The notes under the pieces: generated by a model
Told to the model about the DNA's origin: nothing
The model's input: the letters and a program-made list of their open reading frames with translations, nothing else
Databases searched by the model: none
Translations under genes and position numbers: made by a program
DNA from: JAHJFW01 sp964595075
GTDB taxonomy: Bacteria > Patescibacteriota > Patescibacteriia > 2-12-FULL-60-25
Assembly: GCA_964595075.1 (NCBI GenBank)
Contig: CAZQNT010000029.1
Location: forward strand, 1-12,852
Length of the DNA stretch: 12,852 nt
Reading direction: 5' to 3'
Part shown: piece after piece, positions 4,444 through 11,394 of the stretch
How positions within the stretch are numbered: the stretch's first letter is position 1
Layout: each line of letters starts with the position of its first letter

Positions 4444-5847
4444 TTACGGTTCCAAATTCAACGTGTTTGATTTTTCCAATTTTCCTCCGACGTCGGTGAA
4501 TGCTGTGTACGTTTGCGGAGCGGAGAATTGCAGGGTGACTTCGCATACGGATTGATCGCAGAGAGCCAGGGCTTTGTCGCTCTCTGTCGTGCCGGCGACA
4601 AGCGTAGTGAATCCGATCGTCTCACCTGTAGGCGCGTCTATTTTTATCACGGCTTGGTCAGACGTTGGCTTGCTAAGCAACGTTAGTTTTGGTTTCGGGA
4701 TCCCGTTGCCAGTAACAGTCAATGTCACGGATGCTGATTGGAACGTTTGTCCGCCTGTCGTGATCTTCGAAAAAACCTGCGTCGTACGATAAAAAATACT
4801 TGAAGAAGCGCAGACCGGTTCTGATCCGCAGTTTTTCAGCAACACCGGGTTCGGTTCGCCAGGAATGGCGGCGTAGACTTTATGGTCGTTTATTCCGACG
4901 AATTTGTGCGCGTCCGAAGTGAAACTTACGCGTGAACCCGAGTCGGCAGTCAGGGGCGTAATGGAAATTTGTATGTCGGATGAAGTTTGCGAGACCGTAA
5001 GAGACGCGCGTGATGCGAGCGGCGTCGCGACAGTTGCTCCTCTGCTATCAATTCCGCGCGCTGAAAAATAAACGTAGAGCGGTGATTGATTTACGGTGTA
5101 TACGCCGTGGCACTGCGTAGCGGAAACGCATGTAGCGAAAGGAGCGGATTCGTTGTCAACGTACAGTTCTATTTTAGCGAGCGGATCCGTGGAATTTTCA
5201 ACATTCGCAAACACGTCAACGGTTTGGTTTAGCGTCGCTTGCGACGTGCTGGCGACCACGGCAAGCTCTGCGGATTTTTTTACCGATTCGGTTGGAGGAG
5301 TGGTTTTTACTACCGGGGGAACGTATCCGAACGGGCGAATATCGTCCGAGATTTTAGCAATGGTAAGCTCCTCGTTTTTGTTGTAATCAATCGATTGGCC
5401 GACATCCGATCCGCGGATATAGTTTATGAAAAACGCGTCAGAAACGTCGCGCACCAACGCGCTCCAATTCGAACCGTAGAGATCCGAGGCCGCCTGTTCG
5501 CTCATGATCCAGCGCAGCACGCCAAAGCGCGAAACCGCATAGACTTTAGGATCAGTCGTGATCTTTACGAGCAGAGCGCCGGGGCGAAAACGAACGTTGC
5601 CGGAGAGTGTGTATGTCGCGATATCCGCGTCCGATACTGTCGTGACTGATGAAAAATCCTGATACCAACTTAGAAATACTTGCTCATTCGGGAACGCGTA
5701 CCTTTTGCCCGCTTCTACGTAATAAACGGCGTTGCTGTTCGCGCCTTTTATAAGCGTTCCGCTTTGTACGGCAGCCGAAGCCCCTAATGGCACGAACGAT
5801 AAGGACAGAAGAATGACGCAAGTGGCGCGAGATAGGTTTCGTAACAT
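4444..5847 (-). CDS. secreted Ig-like repeat protein, 467 aa
   Basis: A signal peptide covers residues 1-25 (hydrophobic core CVILLSLSFVPLG, cleavage after ASA). Residues about 28-172 form a beta-rich module (KRYAFPNEQVFLSWY, VRFRPGALLVKI, DPKVYAVSRFGVLRW, DAFFINYIRGSD) of a type I associate with secreted proteins of Patescibacteria; its function is unknown to me. A Pro/Thr linker leads to three Ig-like stretches (about 193-290, 291-380, 385-467), each with one close cysteine pair: C240/C246, C340/C346 and C430/C435. There is no transmembrane anchor or sorting motif at the C-terminus. Probably an extracellular or cell-surface protein. It is transcribed alone, with a perfect palindrome on each side. 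Confidence 0.8.
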   Translation of the reverse strand: MLRNLSRATCVILLSLSFVPLGASAAVQSGTLIKGANSNAVYYVEAGKRYAFPNEQVFLSWYQDFSSVTTVSDADIATYTLSGNVRFRPGALLVKITTDPKVYAVSRFGVLRWIMSEQAASDLYGSNWSALVRDVSDAFFINYIRGSDVGQSIDYNKNEELTIAKISDDIRPFGYVPPVVKTTPPTESVKKSAELAVVASTSQATLNQTVDVFANVENSTDPLAKIELYVDNESAPFATCVSATQCHGVYTVNQSPLYVYFSARGIDSRGATVATPLASRASLTVSQTSSDIQISITPLTADSGSRVSFTSDAHKFVGINDHKVYAAIPGEPNPVLLKNCGSEPVCASSSIFYRTTQVFSKITTGGQTFQSASVTLTVTGNGIPKPKLTLLSKPTSDQAVIKIDAPTGETIGFTTLVAGTTESDKALALCDQSVCEVTLQFSAPQTYTAFTDVGGKLEKSNTLNLEP

Positions 5848-5856
5848 AGTGCGTGC

Positions 5857-5885
5857 ATCATACCTTATGTTTTGAATCTTGACAT
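5857..5885 (-). promoter_or_regulatory. promoter of the 467-aa secreted protein gene
   Basis: On the minus strand, ATGTCA (-35, 4 of 6) and TATGAT (-10, 5 of 6) are 17 bp apart. The -10 box ends nine bases before the ATG, so the transcript would be leaderless or nearly so. Confidence 0.5.
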
Positions 5886-5937
5886 ATCCTGTTATTTTCG
5901 GTCGTTAAAGTTCGTGTTCGACTTCGTGAGTCGATGT

Positions 5938-5989
5938 TCGCGCAATTATCTAAAAAGTACCGATCGGTACTTTTTAGATAATTGCGCGA
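5938..5989. repeat. 52-bp perfect palindrome, terminator of tRNA-Leu
   Basis: The arms 5938-5963 and 5964-5989 are exact reverse complements centred on CGATCG. The inner hairpin GTACCGATCGGTAC followed by TTTTT gives an intrinsic terminator on both strands; on the minus strand it lies just downstream of tRNA-Leu. Within the central 40 bp it differs from the palindrome at 4381-4420 only at four bases per arm (GTAC in place of TTCT), with matching changes in the other arm. Confidence 0.85.
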
Positions 5990-6000
5990 GTTTGGCTCGA

Positions 6001-6087
6001 TGGTGCTGGGAGAGAGACTCGAACTCTCAAGGGGTTTCCCCCGCCAGGTCCTAAGCCTGGTGCGTCTACCAATTTCGCCACCCCAGC
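6001..6087 (-). tRNA. tRNA-Leu, anticodon UAG
   Basis: An 87-nt class II tRNA on the minus strand. The acceptor stem is GCTGGGG/TCCCAGC with discriminator A, and CCA is encoded. The anticodon stem CCAGG/CCTGG holds the loop CTTAGGA (anticodon TAG, decoding CUN). A long variable arm with GGGG-GAAA-CCCC and a T loop TTCGAGT complete the leucine type. Confidence 0.95.
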
Positions 6088-6099
6088 ATGCGTTCGTAT

Positions 6100-6128
6100 C
6101 TTATAAAACATTATTTCTAATCTGTCAC
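6100..6128 (-). promoter_or_regulatory. promoter of tRNA-Leu
   Basis: On the minus strand GTGACA and TATAAG are 17 bp apart, and the -10 box ends 12 bases before the mature tRNA 5' end. The -35 box overlaps the last codons of the thymidine kinase gene. Confidence 0.65.
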
Positions 6129-6710
6129 TACGTGGTGTTTTAGGCAACGCGGTTCGTAGGATATGGATGAACCCGAATTTTCAACCGCCACCGTGGGTTC
6201 ATTCCGCGAAACCGGCTGGCCGTCTTTTAGTCGCTGCGTTCTTGTTGCGTTGTGTTGTCGGCAAACGCTGCATACGGCTCGCGATCGTTGGATGATCGTT
6301 TCCGGCAGAGACATAAGGGCGATCGCCGTAGGGAATATCTCACCGCGAAAATCCGTATCAAGTCCGGAAATCAAAATAATTTTTCCTTCCCTGACCGACT
6401 CGTGCAGAATCGGAACAACTCTCGCATCGAAGAACTGCATTTCATCAACGCCGATGACCGCGTATTGATCCAATATCTTTTCAAGTCCCGAAACGTCGCT
6501 CGAAGAAATTGTCAGGCCGTCGTAGCAGAGGCCGGACCTTGATTGAACTTTATTCGACCGCGTATCCGTCTCCGGTCTGATACAAATCGTCGGCACTCGT
6601 TGTTCCGCGTAGATTTGCAAATGACGGACAAGCTCGAGCGTTTTTCCGCACGCCATGGGACCTGTGAAAAAAGTTATCGAACCCGGCATAGCCACGTTAG
6701 AATAAAGCAT
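6117..6710 (-). CDS. tdk: thymidine kinase (type II)
   Basis: A 197-residue cytosolic enzyme that phosphorylates thymidine to dTMP with ATP, a salvage reaction. The P-loop GPMACGKT is at residues 17-24 (most homologues have GPMFSGKT). The Mg-site pair D89-E90 is in GVDEMQFF, and GLDTDFRGE at 116-124 belongs to the substrate site. A structural zinc site is complete: C147-x2-C150 and C189-x2-H192, the latter in YEPRCLKHH, whose Tyr185 lies in the thymidine-binding lasso. Length is usual. ATG at 6710 or at codon 8 (MPGSITFF) could be the start; neither has a clear Shine-Dalgarno. Nucleoside salvage fits a small-genome, host- or community-dependent cell. Confidence 0.93.
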   Translation of the reverse strand: MLYSNVAMPGSITFFTGPMACGKTLELVRHLQIYAEQRVPTICIRPETDTRSNKVQSRSGLCYDGLTISSSDVSGLEKILDQYAVIGVDEMQFFDARVVPILHESVREGKIILISGLDTDFRGEIFPTAIALMSLPETIIQRSRAVCSVCRQHNATRTQRLKDGQPVSRNEPTVAVENSGSSISYEPRCLKHHVVTD

Positions 6711-6720
6711 GCGCCGCCGC

Positions 6721-6749
6721 TTGACAAAGCAATGGAAACAGGTTAAGTA
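6721..6749 (+). promoter_or_regulatory. probable promoter of the 138-aa gene
   Basis: A perfect TTGACA at 6721-6726 is followed, at about 16-17 bp, by a weak -10 candidate (TTAAGT or TAAGTA, 6743-6749). It precedes a strong Shine-Dalgarno by about 30 bases. Confidence 0.45.
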
Positions 6750-6786
6750 GACTTTAACGTTCCTTTACTTTACGACAGGAGGCAAT

Positions 6787-7203
6787 ACGACAACACGCAA
6801 CATTTTCGACGGGTCGGACGCGCGGCGATTCGACCTGATAAACGCGGCGAGAGTCGACTATAACTGTGGACGCCGATGCTTCACCCTCACTCTTTCCGTA
6901 GCGGAAAATCTTCCGCCTAATTGGTTGAAGATGCTCGCAGTAGAGCTCGCGCACGATACGAATCCGTGTGCGATCCGGTTCACTCCGGAATGGGTCCGGT
7001 TCGAAGCGCCGCACGCAAGGGCGCTATTGAACAGCAAGAACTGCGTAACGGGCGTGTTCAGCGTCAGATGCGCGCCCTTCTTTCCGATCAAGGGCGTGAA
7101 GCTCATCCGCGGAAATTTCGCGCGAGAGCTTCCAAACGTTTCAAGCATGGCCGCGTTTCTTGCGCGCCCTTTGGATGACGCCGAAGATGCCGCCGACACC
7201 TAG
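6787..7203 (+). CDS. hypothetical protein with apparent ACG start, 138 aa
   Basis: The frame is open from 6751 to the TAG at 7201-7203, and an AGGAGG at 6777-6782 is the best Shine-Dalgarno in the window. The only in-frame codon at usable distance is ACG at 6787 (4-base spacing); no ATG, GTG or TTG occurs in frame until TTG 6925, which has no Shine-Dalgarno and would leave 92 residues. The product has mixed charge, several Cys (near residues 27, 31, 59, 80 and 90) and phrases DLINAARVDYNCGRRCF and VFSVRCAPFFPIKGVKLIRG. No signal peptide or known motif is seen. A promoter-like TTGACA upstream and a terminator downstream support a real gene. Either the start is non-canonical or one base is miscalled. 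Confidence 0.6.
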   Translation, partial: TTTRNIFDGSDARRFDLINAARVDYNCGRRCFTLTLSVAENLPPNWLKMLAVELAHDTNPCAIRFTPEWVRFEAPHARALLNSKNCVTGVFSVRCAPFFPIKGVKLIRGNFARELPNVSSMAAFLARPLDDAEDAADT

Positions 7204-7205
7204 AA

Positions 7206-7235
7206 CCCGCTGACGTCTCGCTGGCGGGATTTTTT
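7206..7235 (+). terminator. rho-independent terminator of the 138-aa gene
   Basis: CCCGC (7206-7210) pairs with GCGGG (7224-7228) and is followed by a run of six T, which reaches into the stop codon of the convergent phosphatase gene. Confidence 0.75.
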
Positions 7236-8457
7236 ATTCCAAAAATACCGCAGCCACCGCAGTCATATCATCCTGCTTGGCGCGAGCGTTTTTTTTCGCG
7301 CCTTCTTTTGCGCGTTTATATGCGGCTAGTTTGAGTTCCTCCGACATTCTCTTCGGGTCCTCAAAATAAGTTGCCACGATGCTTCTTATTTCTTCGTCGT
7401 ACAGGTTGTCGGATATACCGTCCGTGACGGCGACGAAAGCATCGCCATCCTCCATTTCATAACTTTGAATGAACGGATCGAAGTCGATCCCTAATTTATT
7501 TTTTGACAATGTTTTTAAACCCGCGGCCTGCGAAAGCTTATGTCGTATTTCACCTAGCGTGACCGTGTCGTTTGGATTTTCCCTGATATCCTGAAATAGC
7601 TTTTTCAGTTCGGGACGTTTATTTGTAAATTCGATGACGCTCGTTACATCGATTTTTTCCGTCACGTCCTGATCGTTTTTTACGATACCGGCATCAAGCA
7701 ATATCTGCAAGGGCGAATTGTCGCGAGTAAGCCGCTCGAGAGCTCCGTTACGAAGTCTGTATATTCGCGAGTCGCCGATGTTTCCAACGGTCATCATGTT
7801 TTTCCCCTTCTCGTTTCGCCACGTTTTCATTAATGACATCGTACATCCGATCGCCTGCAATAAATCCTTAATTAATTCCTGGTGTTCAGATTTGTTCGGA
7901 TCAAATTTTACGGATTTATCTATTTGTATTTTTTTGAAATACTCCTTTGCTTTTTCAAAAACCGCAGGATTCGTTTGCCCGAGTTTTTCGACCTCGTCGT
8001 TCATTCTTAAGAGCATGGCGCCAACCGCATTCTCGACATCATTTTGTCGCAAAGTCGCGTCTTTCGAGCTGTCGAAAACCACCTTTATTAATTCCGCCGT
8101 TTTAATTTCCTCGACCGTTTTCGCGCTAGCGAGAGCTCCATCGATTTTATCCGTTTCAAGCTGATCGATCGCTTCTTTAGAAGCAACTTCTCCGGCTGGC
8201 ACGCCGCCCATGCCGTCGGCAACGGCGATAATGCCGCGATCCTCGGATTTATTGAATGCGTCTTCATTGCGATCAGGATGTTTGGATGACGCTTCGGTGT
8301 CGAATCCGATTACGAGTCTTGGGCCCTCCTCTATTTTTTCGACCCGTTTCAATTTTACGCCGGATTCCTGCGCTTTCTTCCAGGCAGGTATCGGGAGCTC
8401 TCTCTTTTTTTGAGGAGCCGGCGGAACGTTCATCGCAGCGTTGGTTTCGAGGTTCAT
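7234..8457 (-). CDS. PP2C-family serine/threonine protein phosphatase
   Basis: A 407-residue, metal-dependent (PPM) phosphatase that removes phosphate from Ser/Thr of proteins. Family motifs occur in order: DRNEDAF at 62-68, VADGMGG at 79-85 (first metal-binding Asp), GNIGDSRIYRL in the middle, LTRDNSPLQ just after it, VTDGISDN from 344, and KQDDMTAVAAVF near the C-terminus (D396/D397). It is longer than the usual bacterial domain of about 240 residues because of two inserts, one helical and Lys/Glu-rich between VADGMGG and GNIGDSR, one before VTDGISDN. ATG 8457 is chosen because conserved sequence starts soon after it and a promoter lies directly upstream; the frame is open further but overlaps that promoter. 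No partner kinase is in the window. Confidence 0.88.
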   Translation of the reverse strand: MNLETNAAMNVPPAPQKKRELPIPAWKKAQESGVKLKRVEKIEEGPRLVIGFDTEASSKHPDRNEDAFNKSEDRGIIAVADGMGGVPAGEVASKEAIDQLETDKIDGALASAKTVEEIKTAELIKVVFDSSKDATLRQNDVENAVGAMLLRMNDEVEKLGQTNPAVFEKAKEYFKKIQIDKSVKFDPNKSEHQELIKDLLQAIGCTMSLMKTWRNEKGKNMMTVGNIGDSRIYRLRNGALERLTRDNSPLQILLDAGIVKNDQDVTEKIDVTSVIEFTNKRPELKKLFQDIRENPNDTVTLGEIRHKLSQAAGLKTLSKNKLGIDFDPFIQSYEMEDGDAFVAVTDGISDNLYDEEIRSIVATYFEDPKRMSEELKLAAYKRAKEGAKKNARAKQDDMTAVAAVFLE

Positions 8458-8465
8458 ATGAATAG

Positions 8466-8494
8466 ATTTTGCTGTATTTTTGTCCTTTTGGCAA
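8466..8494 (-). promoter_or_regulatory. promoter of the PP2C gene
   Basis: On the minus strand TTGCCA and CAAAAT are 17 bp apart, and the -10 box ends 8 bases before the ATG at 8457. The transcript would be essentially leaderless; no Shine-Dalgarno exists. Confidence 0.5.
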
Positions 8495-8535
8495 GGCATA
8501 TAATACATATAATAATGCGGCACGTTTTTCGTCCC

Positions 8536-8564
8536 TTGACACGGTGACCGGACTTGTTTATTAT
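8536..8564 (+). promoter_or_regulatory. strong promoter of the structured RNA upstream of 23S
   Basis: A perfect -35 box TTGACA (8536-8541) and TATTAT (8559-8564, 5 of 6) with the ideal 17-bp spacer. It is the best promoter in the window and points toward the rRNA region. Transcription would begin near 8571. Confidence 0.8.
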
Positions 8565-8570
8565 ACCGGC

Positions 8571-8729
8571 ACTTCAATGCCCCATGTCCCGCGTCGCGAA
8601 AGCTGAACGGGACCAATGGAGTGGAAGTGATTATCCCATGAAAGCGAACCATTCGCCTCTAGGCTAAGCACCAACCCTCCTGATTATTGGGAGAGTCGCT
8701 TGGCCGCCGGTCAAGCGACTATTTTTTTT
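8571..8729 (+). ncRNA. candidate structured ncRNA or rRNA leader, about 160 nt
   Basis: A transcription unit bounded by a near-consensus promoter and a strong terminator, with no convincing coding sequence. Its 5' part folds into a long irregular hairpin: CACTTC (8570-8575) pairs with GAAGTG (8624-8629) and GTCCCG with CGGGAC nearer the loop. A perfect small hairpin GCGAA-CCA-TTCGC follows. I see none of the signatures of SRP RNA, tmRNA or RNase P RNA. A 27-codon ORF (8584-8667) lies within it but has no Shine-Dalgarno. It may be an independent RNA or a leader that controls read-through into the 23S gene. Confidence 0.5.
8694..8729 (+). terminator. strong rho-independent terminator upstream of 23S
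   Basis: A perfect 9-bp stem, AGTCGCTTG with CAAGCGACT, around a 9-base GC-rich loop, followed by A and eight T. It lies between the strong promoter and the 23S gene, so the two may be separate transcripts unless antitermination occurs. Confidence 0.9.
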
Positions 8730-8737
8730 CGGACGAT

Positions 8738-8753
8738 CGGTTGGATCACTTCC
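8738..8753 (+). other. 16S rRNA 3'-end-like segment
   Basis: CGGTTGGATCACTTCC matches the universal 3' end of 16S rRNA (CGGTTGGATCACCTCC) at 15 of 16 bases; the mismatch falls in the anti-Shine-Dalgarno core. Sequence further upstream is not 16S-like, since the terminator T run begins nine bases before it. It is followed by sequence typical of a 16S-23S spacer. It could be a relic of a lost or moved 16S gene, an assembly junction, or chance. Confidence 0.4.
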
Positions 8754-8829
8754 AGTGCATGAAGCATGGACGTTTGACAACAGAACAAGATGATAGAAAG
8801 TAATACGTACAAGGCATAAAAAAGTAAGC

Positions 8830-8865
8830 ACCCCGTAAAATCCGCTTCGCCGCGGATCACGGGGT
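8830..8865. other. spacer hairpin flanked by A tracts
   Basis: ACCCCGT/ACGGGGT and ATCCGC/GCGGAT form a long interrupted stem with a TTCGCC loop. A tracts lie on both sides, so it is not a plus-strand terminator; a role in rRNA precursor processing is possible. A second hairpin, CGATGC/GCATCG (8901-8920), lies just before the 23S 5' end. Confidence 0.6.
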
Positions 8866-9167
8866 TAAAAAAAAGTACCCTACTGCCTTTCAGATTGGCG
8901 CGATGCTCTCATTCGCATCGTGATTCTGGAGGGCCGAAGCACGTAAGGGCGTACGGTGGATGGCTTGGTAGCGAGGAGCTGATGAAGGACGTAGCAGCCT
9001 GCGATAAGTCTCGGGGAGGTGGCAAGCAACCTTTGATCCGGGAATTTCCGAATGGGGTAACCCGGTCCGATGATGTCGGATCACCCGCGACTGAATACAT
9101 AGGTCGCGAGGAAGGCACCTGGGGAAGTGAAACATCTCAGTACCCAGAGGAAAAGAAAACAATATAT

Positions 9168-9242
9168 CCCAGCCCTAATTTTCGGACAGTTAGCCGATGA
9201 CATTTTGTTGTCGATAGCGGACTCCCGAAAATTAGAGCTGGG
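9168..9242 (+). other. 75-nt expansion hairpin in 23S domain I
   Basis: CCCAGC and CTAATTTTCGG pair with CCGAAAATTAG and GCTGGG, with one unpaired base on each side, closing an inner irregular hairpin. E. coli has only a short segment here (about positions 222-240). It could remain in the mature rRNA or be cut out as an intervening sequence. Confidence 0.65.
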
Positions 9243-9284
9243 TTGATTCCGTCAGTAGCGGCGAGCGAACGCGGAACAGTCTAA

Positions 9285-9370
9285 ACCTTTTTTTGTCAGC
9301 CGATGAACCGAGTTGGACGCAAGTTTGACCGCGGATGTCGGTGAGAGCTTGGGCTGTCGCAGAAAAAGGT
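9285..9370 (+). other. 86-nt expansion hairpin in 23S domain I
   Basis: ACCTTTTTTTG at 9285-9295 pairs with CAGAAAAAGGT at 9360-9370. Inside lie a GTCAGCC/GGGCTG-type stem and a further ACCGA/TCGGT stem. It occupies the length-variable region near E. coli position 271 and is larger than the usual helix there. Confidence 0.5.
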
Positions 9371-10216
9371 GTTGCGGACAGCGCGGCGTTTCCCCCAAGG
9401 GAACGGCGTGTGAGCGGAGATCTATAGTTGAATCCGCTGGAAAGCGGAGCCAAAGACGGTGATAGCCCGGTAGACGAAATGGACTCTCTCCATACGTGCG
9501 TTGATCCAAAGTACGACGGGACTCGAGAAATCCCGTCGGAAGCAGCCACGACGATGTGGCAAGACTAAATACTCCTCCTGACCGATAGTGAACTAGTACA
9601 GTGATGGAAAGCTGAAAAGCAGCCCGGGAGGGCGATGAAATAGTATCTGAAACCGTACGCTTACAAGGAGTCGGAGCCCCGATGCAAATCGGGGTCACGG
9701 CGTTCCTATTGAAGAATGAGCCGACGAGTGATTCCGACGTTGCTTGGTTAATCCCGTGCGCGGGAGCAGCCAAAGTGAAAGCGAGCCTTAATAGGGCGTG
9801 TCACGTAGAGCGCAAGCTTTTACGTGACGAGTAGCGTCGAGTCGACCCGAAACCCGGCGATCTAGCCATGACCAGGATGAAGCCCGCCGAAAGGCGGATG
9901 GAGGTCCGAACCCACGCGCCGTGCAACACGCGGGGATGAGTTGTGGCTAGCGGAGAAATTCCAATCGAGCTGGGTGATAGCTGGTTCTCCCTGAAATAGA
10001 TTTAGGTCTAGCGTTGATACATAGCGTTGCGGGGGTAGAGCACTGAATGGAAACAGGGGAGCAATCCTACTGTTTCTAACCAAACTCCGAATACCGCAAC
10101 GTGTTCCCAACAGTAAGTCCGTGGGGGCTAAGCTCCATGTGACAAAAGGGAAACAGCCCTGACCGCAGACTAAGGTCCCTAAATGTATGCTAAGTGTGAA
10201 AGGTGGTCGGACGGCT

Positions 10217-10285
<69 letters not shown>

Positions 10286-11108
10286 TGTCCTGCGCCGAAA
10301 ACTTACCGGGGCTCAAGCATACTACCGAAGTCGCGGATTGTGTGGGGTCTTCGGATCCCAACAGTGGTAAGGGAGCATTCGCATTGCGCTGAAGCGAAAG
10401 GCGTGAGCCGTCGTGGAGCGATGCGAAGAGAGAATGTCGGCATAAGTAGCAAAAAGACGGGTGAGAATCCCGTCCACCGTAAACCCAAGGTTTCCAGGGC
10501 AACGCGAATCGTCCCTGGGTTAGCCGGTCCTAAGGCGAGGCCGAAAGGCGTAGTCGATGGATAGCAGGTCAATATTCCTGCGCTACCGTTGCGTTTCGAT
10601 GGAGTGACGCATCTTTGCATTTTCCGAGGATCCCGGAATGATCCTTCGAGGACGGAGGGGTGTCCCGCATGTAAATCAGCGGGACGCAAGCCTCGCTGTC
10701 AGCGATACTCTGGCGCAAGCCGGGGGATGGAAGAGAATGAGGTGCCAAGAAAACCTTCTAGAGCTAACGCAGCGGTATCCGTACCGTAAACCGACACAGG
10801 TGGGTGGGCATAAGTGTGCCAAGGTGTACGAGAGAAACATTGTTTAGGAACTCTGCAATACAACGGCCGTAACTTCGGGATAAGGCCTACCGGTCGCAAG
10901 ACCGGTTTCAACTAAAGACGCAAACCGACTGTTTACCAAAAACACAGCTTCCTGCTAAACCGCAAGGTGATGTATAGGAAGTGATGCCTGGCCAGTGTCA
11001 GAACGTCAAGCGGAGAGGTCATCCCCGTGGAGCGCAAGCTTTTTACGGGGGGCAGCCTTGATGCCAAGCGCTGATGAACGCCGGCCGTAACTATAACGGT
11101 CCTAAGGT

Positions 11109-11374
11109 GAAATAATCGTTGCCTTAGTGAGGTGAAAGTCCTCCTTCGAACTTCGCTATGCCAGCGGAGACGTAGAAGAAAATCTGGCTATATCGGTGAA
11201 TATCCCGACGTAACATCGGGACAACACCGAGGGAAGTTTGTTGAACAAACCCCGTAGAGACTACACGCCGAGACTCCGAAGTTGATTCGGAGAAGATATA
11301 GTCCGAACTGCATGGCGACATGCAGAATGCGACAGAAATGATCGCATCTCATCGAAAGATGATGTAACAAAGAG
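11109..11374 (+). mobile_element. group I intron 1 in 23S rRNA, after U1931, no ORF
   Basis: A 266-nt insertion between ...GGTCCTAAGGT and AGCGAAATTCC. The internal guide GCCTTAG (11121-11127) pairs with the exon end CTAAGGT, leaving the required U-G pair at the 5' splice site, and the last intron base is G. P7 is formed by GACTA (11259-11263) and TAGTC (11299-11303), and a perfect P8, CTCCGAA/TTCGGAG, lies between. E. coli position 1931 is a known group I site, used for example by Thermotoga 23S introns. It should self-splice but lacks its own endonuclease. Confidence 0.9.
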
Positions 11375-11394
11375 AGCGAAATTCCTTGTCGGGT

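Noticed and set aside
8458..8652. N-terminal extension of the PP2C frame to ATG 8652
   Set aside because: It would run through two promoters and the structured RNA on the other strand, and shows no conserved phosphatase sequence.
8584..8667. 27-codon ORF inside the candidate ncRNA
   Set aside because: It has no Shine-Dalgarno, unremarkable composition, and lies in the paired 5' hairpin; kept only as a remark under the ncRNA.
8830..8880. Spacer hairpin as a plus-strand terminator before 23S
   Set aside because: The hairpin is followed by A, not T, on the plus strand.
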